Assembly: GCA_044426075.1 (NCBI GenBank) | Contig: JAWXUT010000034.1 | Coordinates: 1-15,615 of the forward strand | DNA from: JAWXUT01 sp044426075 | GTDB lineage: Bacteria > Bacillota > Clostridia > Christensenellales > DTU072 | Reading direction: 5' to 3' | DNA length: 15,615 bases | Shown: positions 1 to 6,657 of the stretch, in pieces | Layout of the letters: every line of letters begins with the position of its first letter | Numbering within the stretch: position 1 is the stretch's first letter | The notes under the pieces: generated by a model | Told to the model about the DNA's origin: nothing | Database searches by the model: none | What the model saw: only the letters and a program-made list of their open reading frames with translations | Made by a program: the position numbers and the translations under genes

Positions 1-134
1 TCTTTATATTCTGCCAGATTTTTCTTACAAATAAGCGGACTAATCTCACCAAATGTTTGCAATCTATCCATAACAGGCTGCTGATAAACTTTGTTAACTC
101 TAAATTGACTTTCCCCAAGTAGTGCAATTTTCAT
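1..134 (-). CDS. N-terminal fragment, possibly a D-isomer-specific 2-hydroxyacid dehydrogenase
   Basis: Only the first 44 codons are present; the gene runs off the left edge of the window. The start is the ATG at 134-132, one base after the stop of the upstream isomerase-like gene, with a GGGAG Shine-Dalgarno inside that gene's end, so the two are almost certainly co-transcribed and translationally coupled. The visible peptide begins MKIALLGES and continues VYQQPVMDRLQTFGEI. A beta strand followed by 'v..p.v.drL..fGe' resembles the start of the catalytic domain of NAD-dependent 2-hydroxyacid dehydrogenases. The nucleotide-binding and catalytic parts lie outside the window, so the family is a guess from a short stretch plus a sugar-metabolism neighbour. 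Confidence 0.4.
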   Translation of the reverse strand, partial: MKIALLGESQFRVNKVYQQPVMDRLQTFGEISPLICKKNLAEYK

Positions 135-135
135 A

Positions 136-882
136 TTAAATTTTCTCCCACGTGCTTTTTAAATTTTCGCAACATTTCACACAGAATGCTGGCACACCCA
201 AATATGTGTATTCCAACAAAATTGTTCCGTCAAAATGCAACGATTTTATTTTTTTAAGTAATTTTGCAATGTGTTTTTTATCTTTTCTGCCGAACAACTG
301 CATTCTCCACTGCTCCGAAAATGATATATGTATTGTGTCGATATATTCTATTGTGCGCTCTAAACGGTCTAAATCATACGGTAAATCACGATAAATTGAC
401 TGAAAATATGTTTTGAAATTATCCTCACCCAACGCCTCAACAAACTTTAAAAATGCATCCGTTTTATCGTTATATGTGCCTCCGTGACACTCTGGAGCTA
501 TAATAACGCCATATTCCCGCGCAACTGCACACATTTCACGCGCATCTGCTACCATTTTTTCAAACTGCTCTGCCGTTGTTTTTGCGCTTCCCGTTTTGCC
601 TAGCCATACACGAATAGTTCTAGCACCCATAGCACTAGCTATCTGACAGTTCTTTAACCACTCTTCTTTCTTGCAACTGCCTACAACATAATATCCACCA
701 TATGAATTGATGTCTAACACGCCGTTGCATTTTTCTGCTACAAGCTTGGCCGTTTCTACACTCTTAACATGTATATCCCCACCCCACTCGATTGTGGTGC
801 AACCAGCTTTTTTTGCAATTGCAATAATTTTATCCAAATTTCTTATCTGTCTAAATGTTGTACTTGTTAATCCAAATTGCAT
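136..882 (-). CDS. Sugar phosphate isomerase/epimerase-like TIM-barrel protein
   Basis: A 248-residue protein of the xylose isomerase-like TIM barrel superfamily, whose members isomerise or epimerise sugars and polyols with a divalent metal. The likely metal/active-site residues sit at strand ends: E32 in IEWGG, E131 and H133 in APECHGG, H185 in TIHISF and E224 in LLEYTYLG. Length fits the family, and no signal or membrane segment is seen. An in-frame TTG at 897 gives five more residues, but it lies inside the strong GGAGAGG ribosome binding site that sits six bases before the ATG at 882, so the ATG is chosen. The gene lies after the spoIIIA terminator with a possible promoter of its own, and is coupled to the next gene, a possible dehydrogenase. 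The substrate cannot be told from sequence. Confidence 0.8.
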   Translation of the reverse strand: MQFGLTSTTFRQIRNLDKIIAIAKKAGCTTIEWGGDIHVKSVETAKLVAEKCNGVLDINSYGGYYVVGSCKKEEWLKNCQIASAMGARTIRVWLGKTGSAKTTAEQFEKMVADAREMCAVAREYGVIIAPECHGGTYNDKTDAFLKFVEALGEDNFKTYFQSIYRDLPYDLDRLERTIEYIDTIHISFSEQWRMQLFGRKDKKHIAKLLKKIKSLHFDGTILLEYTYLGVPAFCVKCCENLKSTWEKI

Positions 883-919
883 ATTTAGCCTCTCCAAATT
901 TCTTATCTCTATATTTTAT

Positions 920-925
920 ATTATA
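920..925 (-). promoter_or_regulatory. Possible -10 element for the isomerase-like gene
   Basis: A perfect TATAAT lies about 25 bases before the ribosome binding site of the isomerase-like gene, in the gap after the spoIIIA terminator, so a promoter is expected here. No good -35 element stands 16 to 18 bases upstream. A TTGACA at 968-963 is too far away to pair with it. Weak call. Confidence 0.35.
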
Positions 926-1015
926 GTCATTAAAAGTTAAAGGGCATAGTGTATCCTTTTTGTGTCAAATCGTAAATTAAAGTTGTCATATTTGCTATTT
1001 TCGTGTATTTGCCGT

Positions 1016-1043
1016 AAAAAAAGGAGCTGACTTGCAACTCCTT
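1016..1043 (-). terminator. Intrinsic terminator of the spoIIIA operon
   Basis: On the minus strand, seven bases after the spoIIIAH stop, AAGGAGTTG and CAGCTCCTT form a 9-bp stem (one G-T pair) around the loop CAAGT, followed by seven Ts. It separates the sporulation operon from the isomerase-like gene. There is no T run on the other strand, so it acts one way. Confidence 0.88.
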
Positions 1044-1049
1044 AATATT

Positions 1050-1535
1050 CTATACGTATGGAATGATAACCACGTTTTCTGCTGTGTAACTTGTTTCTGT
1101 CACTATGATATTTAATATTTGTGCAGCATCTGCTAGACTTAAATCATCATCTTGCACAACTATATTTATGTTTTCTGTGCCAATGGTTACCAGCGCATCT
1201 TCAAATCCTTGACCTTTTATGAGCGTTTCCAACATCAATTCAGTTTCCATTGTCTCGGTTAACGCTAGCTTTGATGCTGTTGCTGTTTCAATGGCCTCTG
1301 CACTAGATACGGTTGATGTGATTATCTCATCTAACTCCTCTTGTATCTCGTCTCGTGTCAATGTTCTCTCGTCACGGCATAGCTCAAAAAATGTTGGCTG
1401 TGTTTCGGTTGTATCCCCCGTGCTGCTATCCCCCGTTGTGTCGCTTGTGTTTAAGAAATAACTCAAACATCCAGTTGCCACCAACAAAAACACCATTGAT
1501 ACTAGAACTATGATTTTCTTCTTGTTTGCTTTCAT
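1050..1535 (-). CDS. spoIIIAH: Stage III sporulation protein AH
   Basis: A 161-residue protein, last gene of the spoIIIA operon. In the family, SpoIIIAH is a mother-cell membrane protein whose YscJ/FliF-like domain projects into the space between the two forespore membranes and binds SpoIIQ to make the channel needed for late forespore gene expression. Seen here: a basic N-terminus, one membrane segment at about residues 8-29, a low-complexity Thr/Ser/Asp linker, then an alpha/beta domain including TLIKGQGFEDALV and ending in VVIIPYV. It is shorter than the roughly 218-residue B. subtilis protein, mainly in the linker. GGAGG lies close before the ATG, and the gene starts 14 bases after spoIIIAG. 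The assignment rests on operon position and the C-terminal pattern. Confidence 0.9.
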   Translation of the reverse strand: MKANKKKIIVLVSMVFLLVATGCLSYFLNTSDTTGDSSTGDTTETQPTFFELCRDERTLTRDEIQEELDEIITSTVSSAEAIETATASKLALTETMETELMLETLIKGQGFEDALVTIGTENINIVVQDDDLSLADAAQILNIIVTETSYTAENVVIIPYV

Positions 1536-1549
1536 ACTACCTCCAATAA

Positions 1550-2098
1550 TTATTGTATTTTGCCCGCAAATATCGCTATTTGATTAGCATTCACATTTAA
1601 TACGGTTTGAATTGCATTAATTATATCTATCTTAACGCTAATATCATCACCGCCCTCCGCAACAACTATAATTCCAACAATATCTGGCATCATTTCTTGC
1701 AAAATAACCAGTTCTTCATCGCCATTTACTGTCAATATAAGTGGCGTTTCTGTTGACGTTGTAACTATACTGCCGTTGCTTTCTGTTGTATAAGATTCAG
1801 TTGTTACGGCGGCCACTAATGTTGATGTGGTTTCATACGAAACCATGACTTGCACATTGCCTGCACCCTCCACCATAGAAAGAATTTCACTTAACTTCTC
1901 TTCTATGCCATCAGTAATCCCCCCAGTGCTAACTGCACTCTCCGCCGTAACTACCTCTTCAGCTTCGCTTGCGCTTGCTATGTTAGAGTATATTACTACC
2001 ACCACCGCAATTATGACTAATCCAATGATAATTTCTTTATTTTTTATTTTCTTCACCCGTTCAGCAAATGACTTTAATTGTTTAATACACTTTTCCAT
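1550..2098 (-). CDS. spoIIIAG: Stage III sporulation protein AG
   Basis: A 182-residue protein. In studied spore-formers SpoIIIAG has a ring-building YscJ/FliF-like domain that oligomerises into a large ring in the intermembrane space. Seen here: a basic cytoplasmic start, a single membrane segment at about residues 23-41, an acidic/Ser-Thr linker, then the family core containing LSEILSMVEGAGNVQVMVSYE, a Thr-rich excursion (SNGSIVTTSTETP) of the kind that forms the beta-crown insertion, and a second half with GIIVVAEGGDD and the final helix. The start is the ATG 17 bases after the spoIIIAF stop, with GGGG upstream. It is somewhat shorter than the roughly 229-residue B. subtilis protein. Confidence 0.92.
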   Translation of the reverse strand: MEKCIKQLKSFAERVKKIKNKEIIIGLVIIAVVVVIYSNIASASEAEEVVTAESAVSTGGITDGIEEKLSEILSMVEGAGNVQVMVSYETTSTLVAAVTTESYTTESNGSIVTTSTETPLILTVNGDEELVILQEMMPDIVGIIVVAEGGDDISVKIDIINAIQTVLNVNANQIAIFAGKIQ

Positions 2099-2115
2099 AG
2101 CTAAATACCCCTTTT

Positions 2116-2598
2116 TTATCCAATAACCGCTATCATATGTGTTTCAAGCCCGAAACTATCTTGCATATAGGATATTATTGTTGATACAATATTTATATTA
2201 TTGTTATCATCAATTATTACAGAACCAATGTCAATTTGTGCAAAAGTTATTGTGGGCGTACTTGTGTCACCGCCAGAGTAAAATAATGTTACCACCGTGC
2301 CTTCAATTCCGCACGAATTAAAATACTCTTCACACTCAGTTTGATATACGGCAATCTTCTTTTCGTTTACCCCATCTAAATAATCAACATTTAAACTAAA
2401 TGTAGTTGTGTCGCTAAATATAGAATCCCAACTAAAGCCACTATTTAGTAGCGTTGGCAACGGACTTACCACAGCAAACAACACTAAAAGAGAAGCAATG
2501 CCTTTTATAAACTTTCTAGTTTCACCCTCAGCCATAATTACATCTATAAGTGTAACTGCTATAATACTTAGTACAATCCCGCTAACCCATTCAGTCAT
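2116..2598 (-). CDS. spoIIIAF: Stage III sporulation protein AF
   Basis: A 160-residue protein with two N-terminal membrane helices (about 4-22 and 33-50) joined by the family-typical loop AEGETRKFIK, followed by a soluble region of about 110 residues predicted to face the intermembrane space or cytoplasm. SpoIIIAF belongs to the SpoIIIA-SpoIIQ complex; its exact role is less clear than that of AG and AH. The ATG follows spoIIIAE by 30 bases with a GGGG ribosome binding site. It is short for the family (about 200 residues in B. subtilis) but shows no break in the reading frame. Confidence 0.9.
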   Translation of the reverse strand: MTEWVSGIVLSIIAVTLIDVIMAEGETRKFIKGIASLLVLFAVVSPLPTLLNSGFSWDSIFSDTTTFSLNVDYLDGVNEKKIAVYQTECEEYFNSCGIEGTVVTLFYSGGDTSTPTITFAQIDIGSVIIDDNNNINIVSTIISYMQDSFGLETHMIAVIG

Positions 2599-2628
2599 AA
2601 TTTACCCCATTTTTTGTAGCTATAGCTA

Positions 2629-3849
2629 CTAACCAAGCCCCATATTGCAGGTTGCAATTATTAGCATAAACATACTAAAAACAAGGAATGTTAAGCCCAA
2701 AATCACTGCAATTATTATGTTTAAACTCTTTGCAAGGTTAGCAAGCAAGTTGCTAATTCTGCTATCAGACATAGGTTCTATTATTCCAGCAGTAAGCTTT
2801 AATCCAATATTAAATGCAACAACTGTGGCAATAGGTTGCAGTACAGATACAAATAAAAGTATTATTCCCGTCAAGCCAAAAGCATTTTTCACTAGCACGG
2901 CACCCGCAAGAAGAACGTCAAAGCCGTCGGTTAAATATCCGCCAAGTATAGGCACATAGCTAGATATTGCAAACTTTGCAGAGCGTATACTTATGCTATC
3001 TATGCTCGCGCCAACTATTCCTTCTGATGTTAGTAGCCCAATTATTACAGTGAACATTATCCCAAGTATCCACCCCGCAATCGAGCGAATTGCTGCATTT
3101 AACTTATCTAATTTAACGCTTGTTGACATACTGCCAACCATTGAAAACACAACTGACGCTAAAAATAGTGGAATAACAACGCTATCTACAACTTGTATTG
3201 CAACGCTATTTATGAGCACTAACATCGGCTGAAATATGCTTATGCTGCTTACTGAACCTATTGCTGTCATAATGGTTACAAGGATAGGTATAAATATATC
3301 TGTTATGTTTGCAATAACAGTGATTGCGCTTTTAACTTCGGTTACAATATCGCTAATCATAACGCATAAAATAGTTATAATGGCGCCAAAAACAGCATAA
3401 TAAATTACATTTTGCACCCCTTCACGCTGAAATCCAGATAACAGCGACTGCGACAAGTTGTATAGCAGCGCTATAATTACAATTGATATCAGCCCACTAA
3501 TAACTGTAATAAAGTTTGAAAAAAATGAATTTAATGCAATGCTGATAAAATCAGTTATACTGGGTATTTCTCCCGCAACTATACTTTCTATGTAATCTTT
3601 TATACTGCTGCCAAACTCATATTTTTCATCACTTTCTATGCTATCAAATAGGTCATCAACTTCGCTTCCAATAAGTTTTTCAATGCTGTCTTCCACCTCA
3701 TCCATTATCGATTCTTCTGTACTATCAGCATAAGCAACTATGCAATCATTGCTAATTACGGTTGTTTCTATGAAGTTAGCAATTGATTCCCCTTTAATTA
3801 CAACAAAGGCAAACAACAAGGCTATTAAAATTACAAATGCTTTTTTCAC
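2629..3849 (-). CDS. spoIIIAE: Stage III sporulation protein AE
   Basis: A 406-residue polytopic membrane protein, the largest in the operon. It has an N-terminal hydrophobic signal/anchor, an acidic extracytoplasmic stretch rich in Glu, Asp and Ser (about residues 35-95), and then a long series of hydrophobic helices to the C-terminus. This matches SpoIIIAE, the proposed membrane permease-like component of the mother-cell to forespore channel. The reading frame extends back to a TTG at 3870 that overlaps the spoIIIAD stop. I choose the GTG at 3849 because GAGGTGG (3861-3855) sits at the right distance before it and the signal-like segment then begins at once (VKKAFVILIALLF). This leaves 17 bases after spoIIIAD. 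Confidence 0.92.
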   Translation of the reverse strand: MKKAFVILIALLFAFVVIKGESIANFIETTVISNDCIVAYADSTEESIMDEVEDSIEKLIGSEVDDLFDSIESDEKYEFGSSIKDYIESIVAGEIPSITDFISIALNSFFSNFITVISGLISIVIIALLYNLSQSLLSGFQREGVQNVIYYAVFGAIITILCVMISDIVTEVKSAITVIANITDIFIPILVTIMTAIGSVSSISIFQPMLVLINSVAIQVVDSVVIPLFLASVVFSMVGSMSTSVKLDKLNAAIRSIAGWILGIMFTVIIGLLTSEGIVGASIDSISIRSAKFAISSYVPILGGYLTDGFDVLLAGAVLVKNAFGLTGIILLFVSVLQPIATVVAFNIGLKLTAGIIEPMSDSRISNLLANLAKSLNIIIAVILGLTFLVFSMFMLIIATCNMGLG

Positions 3850-3866
3850 ACAAACCACCTCAATTG

Positions 3867-4247
3867 TCAAACTATTGCTGATATTGCCTCAATTATGCTA
3901 CTTATTATTGGGATTGCTAATAAGAAAATTGCCACTTTGCCCGCAAGTTGTATGTTTTTTGCTATCGATTTACTGCCATAATCTTCTGATATTCCGCTGG
4001 CGTATTCGGTTAGATATCCTATGCCTATTATTTTTATAATATATGTCATAATGCCGCTAGAAACCGCACTTCCCGCTGTCATATCTGTAACTTCTGTAAA
4101 CAGTTCGCCAATTGATGTTGTAACTAACAAAATAATCACAACACCCGTGCAAGTGCCAGCAAATATTGCAAGTTCTGGCTTAATTTGCCTCAATATAACA
4201 ACAACTATTGTGCCTATTATCCCAACAGCTAACGCTTGAAAAAACAT
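3867..4247 (-). CDS. spoIIIAD: Stage III sporulation protein AD
   Basis: A 126-residue hydrophobic protein with about four membrane helices (about 4-22, 28-47, 64-82 and 103-124). Its length and features match SpoIIIAD (133 residues in B. subtilis), including the R-Q-I-K-P-E-L segment after helix 1 and the GIGYLTEYASGISEDYG loop with its run of small and acidic residues. Its ATG overlaps the spoIIIAC stop in a TAATG and no ribosome binding site is visible, so translation probably depends on coupling to AC. It is a membrane component of the SpoIIIA channel. Confidence 0.93.
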   Translation of the reverse strand: MFFQALAVGIIGTIVVVILRQIKPELAIFAGTCTGVVIILLVTTSIGELFTEVTDMTAGSAVSSGIMTYIIKIIGIGYLTEYASGISEDYGSKSIAKNIQLAGKVAIFLLAIPIISSIIEAISAIV

Positions 4248-4438
4248 TACAATAAGGTGAACATCGATTTTAAACTGTCAAATAATCCTAGCACCATTTC
4301 TAAGATCATTGACAACACAACAACAAGCCCCGCAAGGGTAACGAGCGTTGCTATCTCTTTTTTATCGTATTTTTCTAAAATATTGTTGATTATTGCAGTC
4401 AATAAGCCAACTCCCGCAATTTTAAAGATAATTTCCAT
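4247..4438 (-). CDS. spoIIIAC: Stage III sporulation protein AC
   Basis: A 63-residue membrane protein with two helices, matching the usual 65-68 residue SpoIIIAC: an N-terminal IIFKIAGVGLLTA segment, a short charged loop EKYDKKE, then a second hydrophobic segment and a short tail. The frame is open further upstream (to 4561), but those residues are highly charged, unlike the family, and would overlap spoIIIAB deeply. The ATG at 4438 gives the canonical start, sharing its A with the AB stop in a TAATG. There is no independent ribosome binding site, so coupled translation is likely. Confidence 0.93.
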   Translation of the reverse strand: MEIIFKIAGVGLLTAIINNILEKYDKKEIATLVTLAGLVVVLSMILEMVLGLFDSLKSMFTLL

Positions 4439-4911
4439 TACAATACTATTATCATAAGCGTGATTCCTAGCAATATCATCAGCTTTTTGATAAGTTCTCC
4501 CCTTTCTTTTTTTTGTCTTTCTGCTAAGCTCATTTGCACTGCAATATCTTGCATCGTGCATTCAGTTAGTGTGGTTTGCGCTTCAATATCACAACCCGTT
4601 ATCCCCATAAAAAATCGCACAATTGTTGCTTTTTCCTTGTCGTTTAGATAAACATTATCTATAATTAGCTCTGTGCTTTTTTCCATTGCAACACTTAATT
4701 CCAATACATCTTTTGCTATTTTCTGCTGTTCACACTCGCGCATTATGGTTAGAATATCAGTCTTAAAGTAGGTTATTTTCTTATTGCACTCATAAAGGAA
4801 CTCCGACCACTCTTTTATCACTAAGCTACGCTCTTTATAATAGGCATCAATTTTTATTCCTATAAATGTAGAAAATACTAAAAGCACCGTGCCCAAAAGT
4901 AAATTAGCCAT
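4438..4911 (-). CDS. spoIIIAB: Stage III sporulation protein AB
   Basis: A 157-residue protein with a membrane helix at each end (about 2-20 and 141-157) and a long, mostly helical charged middle, the architecture of SpoIIIAB (about 170 residues). The middle includes a conserved-type segment around EWSEFLYECNKKITYFKTDI and GITGCDIEAQ, related in layout to GspF-like inner-membrane proteins that pair with a secretion ATPase. It would be the partner of SpoIIIAA. The ATG lies inside the end of spoIIIAA (8-base overlap) with GAGAGG four bases upstream. Confidence 0.92.
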   Translation of the reverse strand: MANLLLGTVLLVFSTFIGIKIDAYYKERSLVIKEWSEFLYECNKKITYFKTDILTIMRECEQQKIAKDVLELSVAMEKSTELIIDNVYLNDKEKATIVRFFMGITGCDIEAQTTLTECTMQDIAVQMSLAERQKKERGELIKKLMILLGITLMIIVL

Positions 4912-5728
4912 CTATCCTCTCAATAGATACTATGCTACCCATACGCGGTTTATTACTGAGCAGTACTGCATAATTAAAGTATTTTAGTAGCTTAGGATAC
5001 CTATTTTTTAATAATTTTATATTATTGCCGTGAATACTAGCAAGCACCAACACACCACTTGCCACAACTGACTGAATAACAGAAGTATCCCGCTCGGGCA
5101 CCAACTCATCCATTACAATAATTTCTGGTGACATCGCACGGATTACCCCCTCATAGCAAAGCCCTTTTGGCACACCCGAAATAACATCACAATATCCACC
5201 GATATCATAATTCCCTCCGCAAATTTCACGCCTTTCATCAATGCACACAATATCATATCTTTTTGATAATTCACGCATAATATCCCTAATTAATGTAGTT
5301 TTGCCCGCATATGGTGGGCTTACAATTAAAGTATTTGAAAATGTGGGCATCTGTTTAAAAATTGGGCGTGCAATGCCCTTAATATCTTTTGGAATCCTAA
5401 TATTTATGCTTGTAACGCTTCTAAAAGTTTTGATTTTGCCTTGTTCCCACACGACAGAACCCGTAACGCCTATACGCAAACCATCTTTATCGGATATGTA
5501 ACCTTGTGAAAATTCTTCAACATGAGCATACATTGAGTAGGCGGTTGCTTTATTCATAACATAGTTAATAAGCTGTGTATCCACTACACAGTCAATGGGA
5601 TATCTGCGTACTTCATCACGCACGATTACTCCGCCATATAAACGAAGCCTAACTTCTGTTAATGAAGCTAGGCTGACGATTTTTATGATATTGTCATATA
5701 GTTCTGTTGGTAATAAATCTTTCAGCAT
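4904..5728 (-). CDS. spoIIIAA: Stage III sporulation protein AA (ATPase)
   Basis: A 274-residue cytoplasmic ATPase of the SpoIIIA complex, related to secretion-type (VirB11/GspE-like) ATPases and needed for channel function. Seen here: an N-terminal domain with EVRLRL near residue 25, a YSMYAHVEEFSQGYI segment (65-78) and GVTGSVV (87-93), then the nucleotide-binding domain with Walker A PPYAGKTTL (138-146), the DERREI box (164-169), Walker B IIVMDE (203-208) and an ASIHG switch (230-234). It is somewhat shorter than the 307-residue B. subtilis protein but keeps all motifs. The start is unusual: no Shine-Dalgarno precedes the ATG, an in-frame TAA lies three codons upstream, and a sigma-E-like -10 ends five bases before the ATG, which suggests a leaderless message. 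Confidence 0.95.
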   Translation of the reverse strand: MLKDLLPTELYDNIIKIVSLASLTEVRLRLYGGVIVRDEVRRYPIDCVVDTQLINYVMNKATAYSMYAHVEEFSQGYISDKDGLRIGVTGSVVWEQGKIKTFRSVTSINIRIPKDIKGIARPIFKQMPTFSNTLIVSPPYAGKTTLIRDIMRELSKRYDIVCIDERREICGGNYDIGGYCDVISGVPKGLCYEGVIRAMSPEIIVMDELVPERDTSVIQSVVASGVLVLASIHGNNIKLLKNRYPKLLKYFNYAVLLSNKPRMGSIVSIERIDG

Positions 5729-5733
5729 ACAAA

Positions 5734-5760
5734 CTTATATGCTTAAAATTTTGGATTTAT
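5734..5760 (-). promoter_or_regulatory. Sigma-E-like promoter of the spoIIIA operon
   Basis: On the minus strand, ATA (5760-5758, in GCATAAAT) is followed after 16 bases by CATATAAG (5741-5734). This matches the sigma-E pattern of ATA, a spacer near 16 bases, then CATAcaaT. Mother-cell sigma-E control of spoIIIA is established in B. subtilis. Here the expected transcription start falls on or next to the spoIIIAA ATG. Confidence 0.55.
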
Positions 5761-5761
5761 G

Positions 5762-6349
5762 CTATTTTTTGCAATCACACTTGCTTGTTTTCGTACTGGA
5801 AAACTGTTCTAAGTTTACAAATTTATTTACTGAATAGTAAACAATCACGCCAAGTGACACATTTCCAATAGCTTTTACCAAATTAAATGGTATAATTGAC
5901 GGCAAAAGATAAGGTATAATTTCTGCCGTAGTTAACCCCATAAACACGGGTGTTAGCACTAAATTGAAACCAATCATAATTGAAACCCAAGCTGCAACTC
6001 CGCATACAGCAGAAACAATTGTCCACTTAACGCTTTTATTTTTGCTTCTCATAAGCCCAAACACAAGCACAAACGTTCCCGTTGCAAACAAGTGCATAAG
6101 CACACCGATTATTCCCGAACTTGATAACAAAATTCCTTGAATAATACATACAATAACTGTTAAAAGTAGACCATAACCGGTTCCAAACATCATTGTGCAC
6201 AAAATGATTGGAATATCGGCAAAATCGTATTCTAAAAATGGTAGAAATAATGGAAATCGTATTAAAAGTAACAACACGATTGATAGAGCACCTAGCACCG
6301 CCATAGTAGCAATGTGTTTTGAGCCCAATTTTGTGATTTTGATAGACAT
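5762..6349 (-). CDS. ribU: ECF transporter S component, RibU-like riboflavin uptake protein
   Basis: A 195-residue membrane protein with about six hydrophobic helices. The motif FPLFLPFLEYDFADIP (32-47) after the first helix is the hallmark of RibU, the riboflavin-binding S component of energy-coupling factor transporters; it works with the shared EcfA/A'/T module, which is not in this window. The FMN riboswitch directly upstream independently supports riboflavin or FMN as the substrate. The start is the ATG at 6349 with a strong AGGAGG six bases before it. The C-terminal tail carries CDC (190-192), not a feature I associate with the family. No terminator is seen between this gene and spoIIIAA, 33 bases away. 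Confidence 0.92.
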   Translation of the reverse strand: MSIKITKLGSKHIATMAVLGALSIVLLLLIRFPLFLPFLEYDFADIPIILCTMMFGTGYGLLLTVIVCIIQGILLSSSGIIGVLMHLFATGTFVLVFGLMRSKNKSVKWTIVSAVCGVAAWVSIMIGFNLVLTPVFMGLTTAEIIPYLLPSIIPFNLVKAIGNVSLGVIVYYSVNKFVNLEQFSSTKTSKCDCKK

Positions 6350-6379
6350 TCTAAACCTCCTTTAGCCCTTTTTGGGCAT

Positions 6380-6408
6380 AAAAAAATGCTTTAGAATCTC
6401 TAAGGCAT
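6380..6408 (-). terminator. Riboswitch-controlled intrinsic terminator
   Basis: ATGCCTTAGA and TCTAAAGCAT form a 10-bp stem with one mismatch and a GAT loop, ending in seven Ts, between the FMN aptamer and the ribU ribosome binding site. Its 5' arm contains TATGCC (6409-6404), which could instead pair with GGCATA at 6446-6441. The latter can also pair with a nearer TATGCC at 6432-6427. This gives two exclusive folds, as expected of a terminator/antiterminator switch. When FMN is bound the terminator should form. Confidence 0.85.
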
Positions 6409-6462
6409 ATACAAAATTATTTATGTGGCATATTTATAACTATGCCAAATAAACTATATTTG

Positions 6463-6584
6463 CGTTCTTTTATCATCCAGACTATAACTGTCGGTATGGG
6501 AATTTCGCCCATTCGGCACGATTGTACACTCGTGTTAGCGGACTATACCGCCGGTGGAGAATTGCGCTCCGCCCCAAAGAATCT
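6463..6584 (-). promoter_or_regulatory. FMN riboswitch (RFN element)
   Basis: The minus strand carries the conserved blocks of the FMN aptamer in order: GGGGC, a GGAG...CTCC hairpin, ACCGGCGGTATAGTCCGC, a variable CACGA...TCGTG hairpin, GGGCGAAATTCCC, and ACCGACAGTTATAGTCTGGATG. The closing stem P1 pairs TTCTTT (6581-6576) with AAAGAA (6470-6465). The element starts at the expected transcription start of the upstream promoter and precedes a terminator and a RibU-like gene, so it should shut the gene off when FMN is plentiful. Confidence 0.97.
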
Positions 6585-6590
6585 ATAATC

Positions 6591-6619
6591 ATTATAACCG
6601 CAAGTAACTATAAAGTCAA
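6591..6619 (-). promoter_or_regulatory. Sigma-A promoter of the FMN riboswitch-ribU unit
   Basis: TTGACT (6619-6614), a 17-base spacer, then TATAAT (6596-6591). This is near consensus, and the expected start site at about 6584 coincides with the first base of the FMN aptamer. Confidence 0.92.
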
Positions 6620-6657
6620 TAGTTTTTTGTTGCTATAATGAAAAATTTGTGTAAAAT

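Noticed and set aside
883..897. TTG at 897 as the start of the isomerase-like gene
   Set aside because: It sits inside the GGAGAGG ribosome binding site that serves the ATG at 882, which also gives the usual N-terminus.
963..968. TTGACA as a -35 for the isomerase-like gene
   Set aside because: No -10 element lies 16 to 18 bases downstream, and the nearest TATAAT is 37 bases away.
3850..3870. TTG at 3870 as the start of spoIIIAE
   Set aside because: The GAGGTGG site lies downstream of it and is correctly placed for the GTG at 3849, which starts the signal-like segment.
4439..4561. N-terminal extension of spoIIIAC
   Set aside because: It would overlap spoIIIAB by over 120 bases and add a highly charged segment absent from the family; the TAATG start gives the right length.
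6634..6639. TATAAT preceded by TGC on the plus strand as a plus-strand promoter
   Set aside because: No -35 element and no plus-strand gene follow it; it would read antisense into the C_GCAxxG_C_C gene. Probably A/T-rich chance.
6638..6657. AAATTT-TACAC-AAATTT as a terminator after the C_GCAxxG_C_C gene
   Set aside because: The stem is all A-T and only six pairs, too weak to claim, though it is followed by Ts.
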